Assembly (NCBI GenBank): GCA_029054535.1
Contig: JAIDFC010000010.1
Coordinates: 1 to 8,164 of the forward strand
Direction of reading: 5' to 3'
Length of the DNA stretch: 8,164 nt
From: Rikenella sp.
Lineage (GTDB): Bacteria; Bacteroidota; Bacteroidia; Bacteroidales; Rikenellaceae
The notes under the pieces were generated by a model that was not told the DNA's origin, did no database searches, and was given only the letters and a program-made list of their open reading frames with translations. Positions within the stretch are counted from its first letter, which is position 1. Every line of letters begins with the position of its first letter. Positions 5,875 to 8,164 of this stretch are shown here, one piece after another. Both the position numbers and the translations under genes were made by a program.

Positions 5875-7146
5875 ATGAAACTCCGCGCTTTGCCGCTCTA
5901 TGTGAAAATCCTGCTCGGAATGGCTCTGGGGATTCTGCTCGGCGCTCTTTCGATCCGCGGCGGATTCGCCGACGCGATCGACCGATGGGTCCGGCCGTTC
6001 GGCGAAATCTTCATGCGACTGCTCAAATTCATCGCCGTTCCGCTGGTGATGATCTCGCTCGTCAAGGGGGTCGGGAGCTTGAGCGACGTGGCGTTGCTGT
6101 CGCGGATCGGGCTGCGGACGATCGGGATTTATGTCTGTACGACCGTCCTGGCGGTGGTCGTGGGGCTTGGGCTGGTCGAGGCGATCGGTCCCGGGCGGAT
6201 GGTCGGGGCGGAGAGTGCGGCGGCGATGCAGGCGAGTTACCGCGCGACCGTCGCCGAACGAGCCGTACAGGCCGAGGCGATCGAGGATACGCCGCCGTTG
6301 CAGTTTCTGGTCGACCTCTTTCCGGACAACCTGGTCGGCGCGATGGGGAATAACGGCGGGATGTTGCAGGTGATCGTGATCGCTGTGCTGATCGGCGTCG
6401 CGGTGCTGCTGGTCGGGAAAGAGAAAACGGCCCCTTTCATGCGGCTCGTCGACTCGCTCGACGCGGTGGTCCTCAAACTGATCGACATCGTCATGCGGTA
6501 TGCGCCGATCGGCGTATTGGCCTTGATGGCGGGCATGATGGCCGACACGGCCGGAAACTTCGAACTCTTGGGGGCGTTGGGAATGTATGTGCTGACGGTG
6601 GCGGCGGGGTTGCTCGCGATGATCTTTTTGGTCTATCCGCTGTTGCTGCGCTTTTTTTCGAAGGTTCCGGTGGGGAAGTTTCTCCGGACGATGTCGCCGG
6701 TGCAGCTGCTGGCTTTCACGACCAGCTCCAGCGCGGCGACGCTGCCGCTCAACATGGAGACGGTCGAACGGCGGCTGGGCGTTTCGCAACGCGTTACGTC
6801 GTTCGTGCTGCCGATGGGGATGACGATCAACATGGACGGTACGAGTCTCTACCAGGCGGTGGCGGCGGTCTTTATCGCACAGGTGTTGGGGATCGAGCTG
6901 ACGGCTCTGCAGCTGCTGACGATCGTGGCGACCACGACGCTCTCGTCCATCGGGACGCCCGGGGTGCCGGGTGGGGCGATCGTCATCTTGATGATGGTCC
7001 TCTCGTCCGTGGGGCTGCCGCCCGAAGGACTGGCCTTGATCCTCGGGCTCGACCGGCCGCTCGACATGCTCCGGACGGTCGTCAACGTTACCGGAGACGC
7101 CACGGTCGCTTCGATTGTGGATGCGCAGACGACATTGTCGGAATAA
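5875..7146 (+). CDS. Dicarboxylate/amino acid:cation symporter, glutamate/aspartate type (DAACS, SDF family)
   Basis: 423 residues, full length for this family. It is an inner-membrane secondary transporter that uses Na+ or H+ gradients to import acidic substrates. Visible landmarks: hydrophobic helices from residue 9; hairpin loop 1 with TSSSAATLP (283-291); NMDGT in helix 7 (319-323), part of the cation site; hairpin loop 2 with GTPGVPG (360-366); and helix 8 with LDMLRTVVNVTGD. In helix 8, Asp397, Arg400, Thr401, Asn404 and Asp408 match the substrate residues D394, R397, T398, N401 and D405 of archaeal GltPh. DctA-type C4-dicarboxylate carriers differ at several of these, so glutamate or aspartate is the better guess. 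An acidic stretch at about 106-145 is a likely extramembrane loop. The gene has its own promoter and follows a strong terminator, so it is not part of the envelope operon. Confidence 0.93.
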   Translation: MKLRALPLYVKILLGMALGILLGALSIRGGFADAIDRWVRPFGEIFMRLLKFIAVPLVMISLVKGVGSLSDVALLSRIGLRTIGIYVCTTVLAVVVGLGLVEAIGPGRMVGAESAAAMQASYRATVAERAVQAEAIEDTPPLQFLVDLFPDNLVGAMGNNGGMLQVIVIAVLIGVAVLLVGKEKTAPFMRLVDSLDAVVLKLIDIVMRYAPIGVLALMAGMMADTAGNFELLGALGMYVLTVAAGLLAMIFLVYPLLLRFFSKVPVGKFLRTMSPVQLLAFTTSSSAATLPLNMETVERRLGVSQRVTSFVLPMGMTINMDGTSLYQAVAAVFIAQVLGIELTALQLLTIVATTTLSSIGTPGVPGGAIVILMMVLSSVGLPPEGLALILGLDRPLDMLRTVVNVTGDATVASIVDAQTTLSE

Positions 7147-7214
7147 ATCGAACGGTTCTTCTTGTCGATTGATCGTAGCGAAACGGCCTCCGCCTGCCGG
7201 GGGCTGCGGGCCGA

Positions 7215-7235
7215 GCGACCGGAGGTCGCGGTTTT
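7215..7235 (+). terminator. Weak possible terminator after the symporter
   Basis: GCGACC (7215-7220) pairs with GGTCGC (7224-7229) around a 3-base loop, followed by GGTTTTA. The stem is short and the T-run is only four bases. Partial read-through into radC is plausible. Confidence 0.3.
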
Positions 7236-7304
7236 ATGGGTAAACGCGTTTCATCAACTTGCAACCCGACGTCAAGTCAACAAAGGCCAAACTATTGAAA
7301 AACC

Positions 7305-7325
7305 GTTCTTTTTCGCCAAAAGAAC
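7305..7325. promoter_or_regulatory. 8-bp hairpin upstream of radC
   Basis: GTTCTTTT (7305-7312) pairs perfectly with AAAAGAAC (7318-7325) around a 5-base loop, 37 bases before the radC start. It could be a regulator site, part of the radC leader, or a relative of the other GTTCT hairpins in the window. I found no clear TAnnTTTG promoter between 7147 and 7362. Confidence 0.4.
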
Positions 7326-7362
7326 AATATACCAAAGCCGATCTATAATTAATAAGAATAGT

Positions 7363-8052
7363 ATGGAGAAGCGGGTTTCGATCAAGGAGTGGGACGAGCA
7401 GGACCGGCCGCGGGAAAAGTTGATGAGTCGAGGGGCGTCGGCGTTGAGCGATGCGGAGTTACTGGGAGTGTTGATCGGTTCGGGGACCGTCGAATGTTCG
7501 GCCGTCGAGATCGGGGAGCAGTTGCTGGCATCGGTCGGAGGGAACCTCGTGGAGCTGGGGCGGAAGAGTCTGGCTGAGTTTCAGGCTTTTGCCGGGATCG
7601 GGCTGGCCAGAGGGGTGAGCATCGTGGCAGCCTTGGAGCTCGGGCGGAGAAGGCGGGCGGCGGAACTCCCCAATCCGGACTATATTTCGGGGAGCGTGGA
7701 CATCGTGTCGATCTTTCGACCGCTCTTGTCCGACTTGCCGCACGAAGAGGTCTGGGCGATCCTGCTCTCGCGGTCGAAGCGGATCATCGAGCGTTTCCGG
7801 GTCAGCCAGGGCGGACTCGACGGGGCGGTGATCGATCCGAGGATCGTCATCCGTCGGGCGCTGGATCGAAACGCCGTAGGGATCGTACTGGTACACAACC
7901 ACCCCTCGGGCGGGGTCGCTCCCAGCGAACAAGACATCCTGAACACCAATAAAATACAACTGGCCGCGACGTATTTCGACATGCGTCTTCTCGACCACGT
8001 CATTATCGCCGATGCCGAATCGTTCAGCTTCGCGGAACAAGGTTTGCTTTAA
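7363..8052 (+). CDS. radC: RadC family protein (JAMM/MPN+ metalloprotease fold)
   Basis: 229 residues, normal for RadC. I chose the ATG at 7363 because the protein then begins MEKRVSIKEWDEQDRPREKL, the usual RadC N-terminus. Starting upstream at 7162 would add 67 residues translated from AT-rich spacer. The N-terminal part has a helix-hairpin-helix-like region (LSDAELLGVLIGSG at 28-41, FAGIGLARG at 76-84). The C-terminal MPN+ domain carries HEEV (127-130), the zinc-binding HNHPSG (178-183), Ser188 and Asp191, so the JAMM motif looks complete. RadC is named for an old repair phenotype whose link to RadC has been doubted, and its true substrate is unknown. It is common both as a core gene and on mobile elements; this one shows no sign of transfer in its composition. 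An AT-rich stretch (7341-7362) precedes it. Confidence 0.95.
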   Translation: MEKRVSIKEWDEQDRPREKLMSRGASALSDAELLGVLIGSGTVECSAVEIGEQLLASVGGNLVELGRKSLAEFQAFAGIGLARGVSIVAALELGRRRRAAELPNPDYISGSVDIVSIFRPLLSDLPHEEVWAILLSRSKRIIERFRVSQGGLDGAVIDPRIVIRRALDRNAVGIVLVHNHPSGGVAPSEQDILNTNKIQLAATYFDMRLLDHVIIADAESFSFAEQGLL

Positions 8053-8100
8053 CACGTGCTGTTATTCTAATATTTCGTTCTTTAGCTACGTTCTGGAACT

Positions 8101-8124
8101 GTTCTCTTTGTGAACAAAGAGAAC
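8101..8124. repeat. 10-bp hairpin downstream of radC
   Basis: GTTCTCTTTG (8101-8110) pairs perfectly with CAAAGAGAAC (8115-8124) around TGAA. Outside it, TTCTG (8091-8095) can pair with CAGAA (8125-8129). An A-rich rather than T-rich stretch follows, so it is a poor intrinsic terminator on the + strand, although it may still help end the radC transcript. Confidence 0.55.
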
Positions 8125-8138
8125 CAGAAAAACTTTCG

Positions 8139-8156
8139 GGAATGCTAACGCATTCC
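8139..8156. repeat. Short AATGC hairpin at the right edge
   Basis: GGAATGC (8139-8145) pairs perfectly with GCATTCC (8150-8156) around TAAC. It resembles the GCAATGC/GCATTGC hairpin at 995-1011 that opens composite module 1. A further repeat region may begin here and run past the window. Confidence 0.45.
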
Positions 8157-8164
8157 ATGGGCTG

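Overview
This window most likely comes from a GC-rich member of the Bacteroidales, with an Alistipes/Rikenellaceae-like genome as the best guess. Three things support this: the gene order lptC, CNNM/CorC-type membrane protein, PpiD/SurA-type foldase; promoters of the Bacteroidetes form (-33 box, 19-base spacer, TAnnTTTG); and start codons preceded by A-rich stretches rather than Shine-Dalgarno sequences. The genus is inferred. All recognised genes lie on the + strand.

Layout. Positions 1-134 hold the 3' end of an unrecognised gene. lptC (255-920) encodes a lipoprotein of the LPS transport bridge. A 1,235-base stretch without a credible gene follows (921-2155). It is full of inverted repeats and diverged tandem repeats. 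Next come a CNNM/CorC-family membrane protein with CBS domains (2156-3430) and a membrane-anchored PpiD/SurA-type protein (3583-5655) with its own promoter. A very strong intrinsic terminator follows (5686-5742). Beyond it are a glutamate/aspartate-type cation symporter with its own promoter (5875-7146) and radC (7363-8052). The window ends in two more hairpins.

How the genes relate. lptC and the PpiD-like protein both serve the envelope: LPS export, and folding of exported or outer-membrane proteins. The CNNM protein is probably an ion transporter or a membrane-complex partner. The terminator closes this envelope cluster, and the symporter and radC are separate transcription units or a loosely linked pair.

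The most unusual part is 921-2090. It holds two successive composite modules (short hairpin, TTTTGTTGGG, long interrupted hairpin) whose long hairpins share one architecture but differ in sequence by changes that keep pairing. Further on are two diverged copies of a second structured element, again with compensatory and G-U-compatible changes. This looks like selection on folded RNA or palindromic DNA, but no known RNA family or mobile element was recognised.
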